9,364 bases of DNA, from contig DASSZM010000001.1 in NCBI GenBank assembly GCA_035702855.1, forward strand, positions 1-9,364. The letters run 5' to 3'. Source of the DNA: JAKAQB01 sp035702855. GTDB taxonomy: Bacteria; Actinomycetota; Acidimicrobiia; Acidimicrobiales; Palsa-688. The position numbers and the translations under genes were made by a program. This document shows positions 1 to 6,200 of the stretch, piece by piece. The notes beneath the pieces are model-generated. The model ran no database searches, had not been told where the DNA came from, and saw only the letters and a program-made list of their open reading frames with translations. Numbering within the stretch: the stretch's first letter is position 1; each line of letters starts with the position of its first letter.

Positions 1-410
1 GCCCCGAGACCGACGTGCAGGTAGGACTCCACGCCGGCGACGCCGGACACCGCCTCGACCGCCCGCTCGAGCTGGCGGGCGTCCTCGGCGCTGCCCACCT
101 CACCGTGGAGGACGGCGACGCCGCGCTCGACCGTCACGTGCACGTGCGGCAGATCCAGCCGCTTCTCCAGCCCTCCGAGCGAGGAGCGGATCCGGTCGGC
201 CAGGACGTTGTCGCCGACGTGCGGATCGGGATGCCGCCCACCCAGCCGGTAGCTGAGGCCCTGCAACCGCCCGCCGGCGTAGCGGAGACGCCGGCCGGCC
301 TCGTCGACGGACCGGCACACCACCTTGTTGGCCCGGGTCCCCGGCCGGAGCAGGACCACCCCGCCGGCCACGACCAGACCCTCGGCCGTCCGTCTCGTTG
401 CCGTGCGCAT
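1..410 (-). CDS. BON-domain protein (C-terminus cut by window edge)
   Basis: The minus-strand frame opens at ATG 410 and runs without a stop to the left window edge, giving at least 136 residues. A purine-rich GAGGAG lies about 7 bases upstream of the ATG, which supports this start. Residues 11-21 are a short hydrophobic stretch followed by basic residues. Residues about 68-135 read as a BON domain: an amphipathic helix starting DNVLADRIRSSLGG, then strands HVHVTVERGVAVLHGEV, a helix (SAEDARQLERAVEAV) and a closing strand after the GVAGVESYLHV segment. BON domains are usually associated with membrane or envelope attachment and stress tolerance. No catalytic residues are visible, so a binding or structural role is likely. 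The acidic small-protein gene lies upstream on the same strand, 117 bases away, so the two may be co-transcribed. The family is fairly sure; the specific role is unknown. Confidence 0.82.
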   Translation of the reverse strand, partial: MRTATRRTAEGLVVAGGVVLLRPGTRANKVVCRSVDEAGRRLRYAGGRLQGLSYRLGGRHPDPHVGDNVLADRIRSSLGGLEKRLDLPHVHVTVERGVAVLHGEVGSAEDARQLERAVEAVSGVAGVESYLHVGLG

Positions 411-478
411 CCCACGCCTCCTCGCTGCTCGCCCTCCGAGCATCCTCCCGACCCCGGCGCCACGGCACCAGGGCCCAT

Positions 479-499
479 GGTCACCACCTGGCGGTGACC
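479..499. repeat. Perfect 7-bp inverted repeat between the two minus-strand genes
   Basis: GGTCACC (479-485) and GGTGACC (493-499) are exact reverse complements separated by seven bases. The repeat lies about 30 bases downstream of the stop codon of the 528-818 gene and about 70 bases upstream of the BON gene. It could be an actinobacterial-type terminator hairpin lacking a U-tract for the small gene, or an operator in front of the BON gene. There is no run of T on either side, so a classical intrinsic terminator is not supported. Confidence 0.45.
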
Positions 500-527
500 C
501 GCGGGAGCCGCTGGCCGCTGGCCGCGA

Positions 528-818
528 TCACTCGTAGCGGCGGGCGCGTCCCTCGGCCTCGGTCGCCTCGAGGGCGTCGGCGTACTCCTCGTCGCGCAGC
601 TCGGCCGGTTCCGGCTCGGCGACGTCGCGCAGCCGGTGGCGGACGCTGAGGTCGTCCACTTCACACTCGACCCCGTCCAGCTCGGCCCAGGCATCCACGA
701 CGACGGCGGCCTCGGCCTCGGACTCGCACAGCTCCTGGTGCACCAGCTGGCCGCGCCGGAACACCCGCACCTCGATCGTCGGCGCCTCGTCGCGCTCGTC
801 GAACCGGTCTCCGCTCAT
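528..818 (-). CDS. Small acidic hypothetical protein, 96 aa
   Basis: The frame runs from ATG 818 to a TGA at 528-530. A strong GGGGAGG sits about 7 bases upstream of the ATG, fixing the start. The protein is acidic, with many Glu and Asp, and has no signal peptide or membrane segment, so it is probably cytoplasmic. Residues 15-30 (IEVRVFRRGQLVHQEL) look like a beta-hairpin. Residues 32-47 (ESEAEAAVVVDAWAEL) form a likely helix, followed by a second strand region (GVECEVDDLSVRHR, 49-62). The tail from about residue 67 is highly charged and probably disordered. Two cysteines are present (C31, C52). I do not recognise a named family. The gene is divergent from the B12 operon and lies upstream of the BON gene on the same strand; nothing links it functionally to B12. 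Confidence 0.72.
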   Translation of the reverse strand: MSGDRFDERDEAPTIEVRVFRRGQLVHQELCESEAEAAVVVDAWAELDGVECEVDDLSVRHRLRDVAEPEPAELRDEEYADALEATEAEGRARRYE

Positions 819-846
819 CGAACTGCCTCCCCTTCCTCGGCCCGCG

Positions 847-868
847 GCGAGCGGGGCGGACCGCTCGC
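847..868. repeat. 8-bp perfect inverted repeat upstream of the minus-strand gene
   Basis: GCGAGCGG (847-854) and CCGCTCGC (861-868) are exact reverse complements around a 6-base loop. The repeat lies 29 bases upstream of the start codon of the 96-residue protein. It could be a structured part of that gene's leader or a dyad operator. It has no T-run and, given the divergent arrangement, is not expected to be a terminator. Confidence 0.45.
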
Positions 869-926
869 GGTGGCGCCTCCGGGCCTCCCGTCACGCTGGT
901 GAGTCTGCGCCCGGCCCACCGGCGGG

Positions 927-967
927 GGGAAGGGACGAAGGTCCCCTCCCGAGGCGGGAAGCCCGCC
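927..967. repeat. Two tandem GC-rich hairpins in the divergent intergenic region
   Basis: The first dyad pairs 927-936 with 941-950 around the loop GAAG, with nine pairs and one A-C mismatch; its core is GGGAC/GTCCC. Three bases later GGCGGG (953-958) pairs exactly with CCCGCC (962-967) around the loop AAG. Both lie upstream of the cobalamin aptamer on the plus strand and far upstream of the minus-strand gene. Their role is unknown; they may be regulator sites or leader structure. The rest of 819-1000 holds no gene, and I see no convincing housekeeping promoter in it. Confidence 0.4.
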
Positions 968-1000
968 ACGCCGGGACGGTTGCGGGCCGCCTCACCCCTG

Positions 1001-1131
1001 CTAGGGTGCCGCCCGGAGAGCCGATGGCCCTCCCGCCGCCCGAGAGGGAAGTCCGGTCGAATCCCGGCACTGGCCCGCAACCGTAGGTGGACACCGGCCC
1101 CCGGGCCGGTCCCACGAGTCGGAACACTCGA
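1001..1131 (+). promoter_or_regulatory. Cobalamin (vitamin B12) riboswitch aptamer
   Basis: The conserved blocks of the cobalamin aptamer occur in order. GGGTGCC is at 1004-1010, GAGAGGGAAG at 1042-1051, CCGGTCGAATCCCGG at 1053-1067, CCCGCAACCGT at 1074-1084 and ACGAGTCGGAACACTC at 1114-1129. The 5' GGGTG (1004-1008) pairs with the 3' CACTC (1125-1129) with one G-U, closing the core. CCGG 1053-1056 pairs with CCGG 1064-1067 around the conserved loop. A variable stem-loop, ACCGGCCC with GGGCCGGT (1093-1100/1103-1110), fills the peripheral region. Arrangement and spacing match actinobacterial adenosylcobalamin-type riboswitches. It precedes the five-gene operon starting at 1237 and should lower its expression when B12 is plentiful. 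Exact ends are approximate. Confidence 0.93.
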
Positions 1132-1173
1132 AGGCGACGATCCCCCTGCCCACCGTCGAGGAACACGGGAGTC

Positions 1174-1231
1174 GGGGATCCGGACCGTGGCCAGGTTCTG
1201 TCCCTCTCGGATCTCCAAACTCCGGAGAGGG
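1174..1231 (+). promoter_or_regulatory. Riboswitch expression platform: RBS-sequestering hairpin and competing stem
   Basis: CCCTCTC (1202-1208) pairs exactly with GAGAGGG (1225-1231). The stem extends with GGA (1209-1211) against TCC (1221-1223), leaving G1224 bulged. The 3' arm is the Shine-Dalgarno sequence (GGAGAGGG, 1224-1231) of the gene starting at ATG 1237, so folding hides the ribosome binding site. A mutually exclusive stem is available: GGGGATCCGG (1174-1183) can pair with TCGGATCTCC (1207-1216) in ten pairs including two G-U, removing the 5' arm of the sequestering hairpin. There is no T-run after the hairpin, so control of translation rather than transcription termination is indicated. 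Which state the ligand favours is inferred from the usual OFF behaviour of cobalamin riboswitches. Confidence 0.75.
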
Positions 1232-1236
1232 TCCCC

Positions 1237-2376
1237 ATGCTCGTCCACCACCGCCTGATCGCCGCCGGCATGGCTCTCGCCACCGGCCTGAGCGGGCTCG
1301 CCACCACCGTCCCCGGACGGACGGCGTCGCCGTCGACCGCCCGCCCGGCGGTGCTGCACACCGCCCCCCGCCACGTACCGGTCGCCGCCAAGGTCGCCGC
1401 CGGCTGGCTCGGCCGCCACTTCCAGCCGGACGGCAACCTCCCGGCCGCCGAGGGCGAGCCGGGCATCGACTACCTGCCGCTCGGCATCGTCGGGCTCGTG
1501 TCCGCCCAGGCCGGCTCGACGCAGATCCGGACCGGGATCCGGTTCCTCGAGTCGCACTTCGAGTCGTACGTGCGGGTCCAGGCCACCAGGACCAGCACCG
1601 TCGACGCCCCCGGCCGCCTCGCCCAGGTCATCCTCGCGGCGGTCGCCGCCAAGGCCGACCCACGCGCCTTCGGCGGCACGGCCCCGGCCAACGACCTCGT
1701 CGCCCGGCTGCTCGCCACCCAGACGCACACCGGCTGGGACACCGGGCTGTTCGGCTCGCCGGCGGCGCCCACGTACTCCAGCGCCTACACCCAGGGTCTC
1801 GCCCTCCTCGCTCTGGCCGCCGCCGGCGCCCCCAACCGGGCCGGGGCGGCCTGGCTCCTCCGCCAGCAGTGCTACGCCGGCGGCTGGATGTCCTATCGGG
1901 GCACCCCGGCGGTCTGCCCGGTCCCGAACGCAACCAAGCACGAGGGGCCGGACACCAACTCCACCGCCCTGGCCGTCGAGGGGCTCCTCGCCACCGGCGT
2001 CTCGCCCCGCCACGACCCGCTGCCCTTCTTCCGCCGGTCCCAGTACCCGACCGGCGGCTTCGGCTACTACGGTGCCGCCTCGGCCGCCCAGACCCCCGAC
2101 CCCGACTCGACCGCCGTCGTCGCCCAGGCACTCGAAGCCCTCGGCGCCCTCTTCGCCACCCGGCGCGACGGGCACGACGCCCTCACCGGCCTGGCCGCCT
2201 TCCGCATCGGCTGCCGTGCCCCCGCCTACGCCCGGGGCGCCTACCAGTTCCCCGGCGCCGCCGGGCCCAACCTGTACGCCACCATCCAGGCCATCCCGGC
2301 GGCGGCCGAGGTGCCCTACCCGGTGAAGCCCGGTCCGGCGTCGGTGAAGCTCCCCCCGCTGCCGGCCGCCTGCTAG
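1237..2376 (+). CDS. Secreted transcobalamin-like alpha-barrel protein, 379 aa (terpenoid cyclase/prenyltransferase fold)
   Basis: ATG 1237 is chosen because it directly follows the Shine-Dalgarno sequence and opens a signal peptide: basic MLVHHR, hydrophobic core to about residue 25, and possible cleavage near A30. An in-frame ATG 150 bases upstream would translate the riboswitch and is rejected. The mature part is built of helical repeats with Gly-aromatic turns: GWLGRHFQPDGNL (56-68), GWDTGLFG (166-173), GGWMSY (215-220), DTNSTALAVEGLLATG (239-254), GGFGYYG (273-279), DPDSTAVVAQALEALG (288-303) and NLYATIQAIPA (345-355). Alternating motifs of this kind mark alpha6/alpha6 barrels, as in squalene cyclases and in the cobalamin-binding alpha domain of transcobalamin and intrinsic factor; the last segment resembles the YSTGLAMQAL and AQILPSL regions of intrinsic factor. 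Cys212 and Cys227 could form a disulfide. Position under a B12 riboswitch and before an ECF transporter suggests extracellular corrinoid capture. The fold is fairly sure; B12 binding is inferred. Confidence 0.82.
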   Translation: MLVHHRLIAAGMALATGLSGLATTVPGRTASPSTARPAVLHTAPRHVPVAAKVAAGWLGRHFQPDGNLPAAEGEPGIDYLPLGIVGLVSAQAGSTQIRTGIRFLESHFESYVRVQATRTSTVDAPGRLAQVILAAVAAKADPRAFGGTAPANDLVARLLATQTHTGWDTGLFGSPAAPTYSSAYTQGLALLALAAAGAPNRAGAAWLLRQQCYAGGWMSYRGTPAVCPVPNATKHEGPDTNSTALAVEGLLATGVSPRHDPLPFFRRSQYPTGGFGYYGAASAAQTPDPDSTAVVAQALEALGALFATRRDGHDALTGLAAFRIGCRAPAYARGAYQFPGAAGPNLYATIQAIPAAAEVPYPVKPGPASVKLPPLPAAC

Positions 2377-2380
2377 GCCG

Positions 2381-3385
2381 TTGACGGCGCCCGCACGCCG
2401 CCTGCTGCTCGGCCTCCTCCTGGTGGCGGCCGCCGGGTGGGTCGCGCCCGGGCAGGCGGCGGCGGCGCCCGTCACGGGCCGGCGCGCCGGCGCCTCCCTG
2501 CCGGTCTCGGACTGCACCCCGTCGGCCGGGGTGCTCGTCGCCGTCGACTTCGGCCACTGGGGAGGCCCCGTCGTGCGGGGCTGCAGCGGCCACGCCGCCA
2601 GCGCCATCGCCGCCATGCACGCCGCCGGCTTCCTGACCGCCGGGGACCAGGCCAACGGCGCCGCCTTCGTCTGCCGGATCGGCGTCGCCGCCGAAGGGGT
2701 GGCGAGCGAGCGGCCGACCCCGGCGGCCGACCCGTGCGTGGCGACGCCGCCGGCGACAGCGTACTGGTCGTTCTGGTACGCCGACGCCGGTCGGTCCCGC
2801 TGGAGCTACAGCCCGTCCGGGGCCGCCACCTTCGTGCCGGCGGCCGGGAGCGTCGAGGCCTGGGCGTTCGGCGCCGGCGCCGCACCGGGCGTGACCCCGG
2901 CCGCCCTGCGCAGCCGCCCGCCCGCCACGAGCACGACCACGACGCCCCCGTCGACGTCGACGACCGGCCCGCCGCCGACGGCCGCGACCACGACCGCGCC
3001 GGCCGCGCCCACCACGACGGCGCCCACCACCGCCCGCAGCTCCCCGGCCACCACCGGCCGGTCCCGTTCCCACCGCGCGGCGTCGTCGACCACCACGACG
3101 GCCACCGGTCCGGCGGCGGGCGCCACGAGGACGTCGGCGACCCGGCCGGCGGCCTCCACCACCACCCGGCCGACCACCACCGCCGCCGGGACGAACGGGA
3201 CGAGCGGGACGTCCCCCACGACCACCCGCATCGTCGACGCGGCCGCCGGCGGTGGGTCGCCGGGTGGCGGGTCGCCGGGAGGCGGCCCCGGCTCGCCGGC
3301 GGGCCTCATCGCCGGCGCAGCGGTGGTCGTGGTGCTCGGCGGCGCCGGCGGGGTGCTGGCCTGGCGACGGCGGCGGGCGGCGTGA
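2381..3385 (+). CDS. Secreted, membrane-anchored DUF4430/transcobalamin beta-domain-like protein with Thr/Pro stalk, 334 aa
   Basis: The TTG at 2381, four bases after the previous stop, is the only start that keeps a full signal peptide (ARRLLLGLLLVAAAGW, then AAAAP near residue 30). No strong Shine-Dalgarno is seen, so translation is probably coupled to the preceding gene. Residues about 40-165 are a compact domain with a strand VLVAVDFG (51-58), four cysteines (C45, C68, C98, C119; two likely disulfides) and a Trp/Tyr-rich C-terminal segment: YWSFWYAD (128-135), WSYSPSGA (141-148) and GSVEAWAFG (156-164). That pattern resembles DUF4430-type domains, the family of the transcobalamin beta domain. 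Residues about 180-282 are a Thr/Ser/Pro/Ala stalk, 290-303 a GGGSP repeat, 308-328 a transmembrane helix, and RRRR follows (329-332). The domain should therefore face outside on a tether. Its partner is probably the preceding alpha-barrel protein. The architecture is clear; the DUF4430 assignment is moderate. Confidence 0.78.
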   Translation: MTAPARRLLLGLLLVAAAGWVAPGQAAAAPVTGRRAGASLPVSDCTPSAGVLVAVDFGHWGGPVVRGCSGHAASAIAAMHAAGFLTAGDQANGAAFVCRIGVAAEGVASERPTPAADPCVATPPATAYWSFWYADAGRSRWSYSPSGAATFVPAAGSVEAWAFGAGAAPGVTPAALRSRPPATSTTTTPPSTSTTGPPPTAATTTAPAAPTTTAPTTARSSPATTGRSRSHRAASSTTTTATGPAAGATRTSATRPAASTTTRPTTTAAGTNGTSGTSPTTTRIVDAAAGGGSPGGGSPGGGPGSPAGLIAGAAVVVVLGGAGGVLAWRRRRAA

Positions 3386-4578
3386 CCGGGCGCGGCGGGC
3401 GGCTCCCGCGCGACCTGCACCCGCTCGCCTGGTGGGTGTGGGCGATCGGCCTGGCGGTGGCGACCAGCCGGACGACCAACCCCGTCCTCGTCGCGCTGGT
3501 CGTGGCCGTGCTCGGCGTGGTGGTGGCCAGCCGCCGCAGCGACGCGCCGTGGGCCCGGGCGCTGAAGTACTACCTGGTGCTCGGGCTCGTGATCGTCGCC
3601 GTGCGGGTGGTGTTCCGCTCGGTGTTCGGAGGGGGCGTGACCGCCGGCCAGACCGTGCTGTTCCGGTTGCCCCGGATCCCGCTGCCGTCCTGGGCCGCCG
3701 GGGTGCAGGTCGGCGGGCCGGTCACCGCCCAGGGCACCGTCTCCGCCCTCTACGGGGGTCTGGTCCTCGCCGGCCTGATCGTGTGCATCGGCGCGGCCAA
3801 CACCCTCGCCAACCCGAAGCGGGTGCTGCGGGTCCTCCCCCGCGCCCTCTACGAACTGGGGGTGGCGGTCGTGGTCGCCGTGAGCGTCGCTCCTCTCCTC
3901 GTCGAGGCGGTCCAGCGGGCCCGGCGCGCCCAGCGCCTGCGGGGCAACCCGGCCCGGGGGTTGCGCAACCTGCGCGCCGTGGGGGTCCCGGTGCTCGAGG
4001 ACGCCCTCGAGCGCTCCGTCCACCTCGCCGCCGCCATGGACTCGCGAGGCTACGGGCGCAGCGGCGCGGCGCCCGTACGCGCCCGGCGGCTCAGTGCCGT
4101 CGGGCTGCTCGGCGGCATGGTGGGGATCTCCGTCGGCGCCTACGGCCTGCTGGCCGCCGCCGCCCCGGCGTGGGTGGAGGCGCTCGCCCTCGGGCTGGGC
4201 GTCGCCGGCTGCGTCGCCGGCCTCGCCGTCGGCGGCCGCCGGGTCCGGCGCAGCTCCTACCGGCCCGACCTGTGGCGCTGGCCGGAGTGGGCGGTCGCCT
4301 CCGCCGGCCTGGTGCCGGCCGCCGCCCTCGTCAGCGGGGTGGGCGCCGGGGCGACGGCGATCAACCCGCCGACCGACCCGCTCACCTGGCCCACCGTGCC
4401 CCTGCTGCCGGCCGTCGCCATCCTCCTCGCCGCCCTCGCCGCCGTGGTCGCCCCCCCACCGCGCCGCCTGCCCCGGGCGGGCGGCGCCTCCGGGGAGCAG
4501 CGGCACCCGGCCCGGGCCGGGGCCCCGACCCCGGCGGCCACGCCCGCCCCGGCCCTGTCGCCGACGGTGGGGTCGTGA
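3382..4578 (+). CDS. ecfT: ECF transporter T component (EcfT/CbiQ family), 398 aa
   Basis: GTG 3382 overlaps the previous stop as GTGA and begins a frame with several hydrophobic segments (about 15-50, 63-82, 119-140, 155-176, 237-260, 264-284, 303-323 and 338-357). EcfT is the membrane scaffold that couples ATP hydrolysis to toppling of the substrate-binding S component. The two Ala-Arg-Gly-type coupling motifs are present as AQRLRG (183-188) and AAMDSRGYG (217-225). The NPKRVLRVLP segment (144-153) before the cytoplasmic coupling helices is also typical. At 398 residues it is longer than the usual 250-280. The excess is a C-terminal extension with two extra hydrophobic segments and a Pro/Ala-rich tail (from about 358). 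The gene sits between the surface proteins and the fused ATPase, with GTGA overlaps at both ends. Confidence 0.92.
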   Translation: MTGRGGRLPRDLHPLAWWVWAIGLAVATSRTTNPVLVALVVAVLGVVVASRRSDAPWARALKYYLVLGLVIVAVRVVFRSVFGGGVTAGQTVLFRLPRIPLPSWAAGVQVGGPVTAQGTVSALYGGLVLAGLIVCIGAANTLANPKRVLRVLPRALYELGVAVVVAVSVAPLLVEAVQRARRAQRLRGNPARGLRNLRAVGVPVLEDALERSVHLAAAMDSRGYGRSGAAPVRARRLSAVGLLGGMVGISVGAYGLLAAAAPAWVEALALGLGVAGCVAGLAVGGRRVRRSSYRPDLWRWPEWAVASAGLVPAAALVSGVGAGATAINPPTDPLTWPTVPLLPAVAILLAALAAVVAPPPRRLPRAGGASGEQRHPARAGAPTPAATPAPALSPTVGS

Positions 4579-6200
4579 TCCGCTTCGACCGGGTGAGCGT
4601 CACCTACGCCGACGCCGGCGAGCCGACCCTGCGCGACGTCTGCCTCGACCTGCCCGAGGGCGAGCTGGTGCTGGTCGTCGGGCGAACCGGCGCCGGCAAG
4701 TCGACGCTGCTCCAGGCGATCAACGGGCTCGTGCCCCACTTCACCGGCGGGACCCTCGCCGGCCGGGTGACCGTCGCCGGGCGCGACACCCGCAGCCACC
4801 CTCCCCGGGAGCTCGCCGACGTGGTCGGCGTCGTCGGCCAGGACCCCCGGGCCGGCTTCGTCACCGACACGGTGGAGGACGAGCTCGCCTACGGCATGGA
4901 GCAGCTGGCGCTGCCGGCCGAGACGATGCGCAAGCGGGTGGAGGAGACCCTCGACGTGCTCGGCATCGCCCCCCTGCGGGACCGGGCGCTCGCCACCCTC
5001 TCGGGCGGCGAGCAGCAACGGGTCGCCATCGGGTCGGTCCTCGCCGCCCACCCCGCCGTGCTGGTGCTCGACGAGCCGACGTCGGCCCTCGACCCGGCGG
5101 CCGCCGAGGAGGTCCTGGCCGTGGTGACCCGCCTCGTGCACGACCTCGGGATGACCGTCGTCCTCGCCGAGCACCGCCTCGAGCGGGTCGTCCAGTACGC
5201 CGACTGCGTCGTCGAGGTGCTGCCCGGCGGCAGGGTGCGCGCCGGGGCACCGGCCGAGGTGCTGGCCGGCTCGGGGGTGGCGCCCCCGGTCGTGGACCTC
5301 GGGCGGCTGGCGGGCTGGGACCCGCTGCCGCTGTCGGTGCGCGACGCCCGCAGGCAGGCGGCGCCGCTGCGGACCCGGTTGGCGTCCCGAGCGGGCGGCG
5401 CCGACCCGGGACCGGAGGGGGAAAGGCCACGCCCCACGGCGTCACTGTCGGCGCGGGGCGTCACGGTCCGTCACGGGGCGACGGTCGCCGTGCGGGAGGT
5501 GTCGATCGACCTCCATCCCGGGGAGATCACGGCGCTGATGGGCCGCAACGGCTCGGGCAAGTCCTCGCTCCTGTGGGCCCTGCAGGGCAGCGGCCCGCGC
5601 CAGGCGGGCCGGGTCGAGGTGGGCGGCCAGGACCCCGCCCGGCTCCGCCCGGCCGAGGCCCGCCGGGCCGTCGGGCTGGTCCCCCAGGACCCCGCCGACC
5701 TGCTCTACCTCGACCGGGTCGACGCCGAGTGCGCCCAGGCGGACCGCGACGCCGGCGCCGCCCCGGCGGGGACCGCCGCCGGGCTGCTCGCCCGTTTCGC
5801 CCCCGGCGTCGCCGGCGCCACCCACCCACGCGACCTGTCCGAGGGCCAGCGGCTGGCGCTGGCCCTGGCGGTCCAGCTCTCCGCCGGACCGGGGGTGGTG
5901 CTCCTCGACGAGCCCACCCGGGGCCTCGACTACGCCGCCAAGACCGCCCTGGTGGCGGTGCTGCGGGACCTGGCGGCCGAGGGGCGCGCCGTGCTGGTGG
6001 CCACCCACGACGTGGAGTTCGTCGCCGCCGTCGCCGACCGGGTGGTGGTGATGGCCACCGGGGAGATGGTCGCCGACGGGTCGACCGCCGAGGTGGTGAC
6101 CGCCTCCCCGGCCTTCAGTCCCCAGGTCGCCAAGATCCTCGCCCCCCTGCCCTACCTCACCGTCGACCAGGTCGCCGGGGCCCTGGCGGTGACGGCGTGA
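4575..6200 (+). CDS. ecfA: Fused double ECF ATPase (EcfA-EcfA'), 541 aa
   Basis: GTG 4575 overlaps the EcfT stop (GTGA). Two complete ABC ATPase domains lie in one chain. Domain 1 has Walker A GRTGAGKST (36-44), Q-loop Q89 followed by DPRAGFVTDTVEDELAYG, signature LSGGEQ (142-147), Walker B VLVLDEP (162-168) and switch H200. Domain 2 has Walker A GRNGSGKSS (323-331), Q-loop Q371, signature LSEGQ (421-425), Walker B VVLLDEP (441-447) and switch H478. The linker, about 255-290, is Arg/Ala/Pro-rich. ECF transporters normally use two ATPases. The fused form, as here, is known in actinobacterial predicted cobalamin and other ECF modules. The second signature has Glu in place of the first Gly, which may make the two sites unequal. 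The protein powers uptake with EcfT and the S component encoded next. Confidence 0.95.
   Translation: MIRFDRVSVTYADAGEPTLRDVCLDLPEGELVLVVGRTGAGKSTLLQAINGLVPHFTGGTLAGRVTVAGRDTRSHPPRELADVVGVVGQDPRAGFVTDTVEDELAYGMEQLALPAETMRKRVEETLDVLGIAPLRDRALATLSGGEQQRVAIGSVLAAHPAVLVLDEPTSALDPAAAEEVLAVVTRLVHDLGMTVVLAEHRLERVVQYADCVVEVLPGGRVRAGAPAEVLAGSGVAPPVVDLGRLAGWDPLPLSVRDARRQAAPLRTRLASRAGGADPGPEGERPRPTASLSARGVTVRHGATVAVREVSIDLHPGEITALMGRNGSGKSSLLWALQGSGPRQAGRVEVGGQDPARLRPAEARRAVGLVPQDPADLLYLDRVDAECAQADRDAGAAPAGTAAGLLARFAPGVAGATHPRDLSEGQRLALALAVQLSAGPGVVLLDEPTRGLDYAAKTALVAVLRDLAAEGRAVLVATHDVEFVAAVADRVVVMATGEMVADGSTAEVVTASPAFSPQVAKILAPLPYLTVDQVAGALAVTA

Noticed and set aside
980..1007. TTGCGG-N16-TAGGGT as a sigma-70-like promoter
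   Set aside because: A start site downstream of this -10 would remove the 5' strand (1004-1008) of the riboswitch closing stem.
1119..1126. GGAAC as an ECF-sigma -35 element upstream of the operon
   Set aside because: It is part of the conserved 3' block of the cobalamin aptamer and has no CGTC element at the right distance.
1087..1236. Upstream ATG extension of the transcobalamin-like gene
   Set aside because: It would translate through the cobalamin aptamer and yields an Arg/Pro-rich non-signal N-terminus. ATG 1237 has the Shine-Dalgarno sequence and opens a signal peptide.
661..2655. Long minus-strand open frame of 664 codons
   Set aside because: It is a shadow of GC-rich plus-strand coding sequence. 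It crosses the riboswitch and two genes, shows no family motifs, and is Arg/Gly/Pro-rich low complexity.
2806..4506. Minus-strand open frame opposite the stalk and EcfT
   Set aside because: It is a compositional shadow: the opposite strand of a Thr/Pro stalk reads as Val/Gly. No plausible start context or domain.
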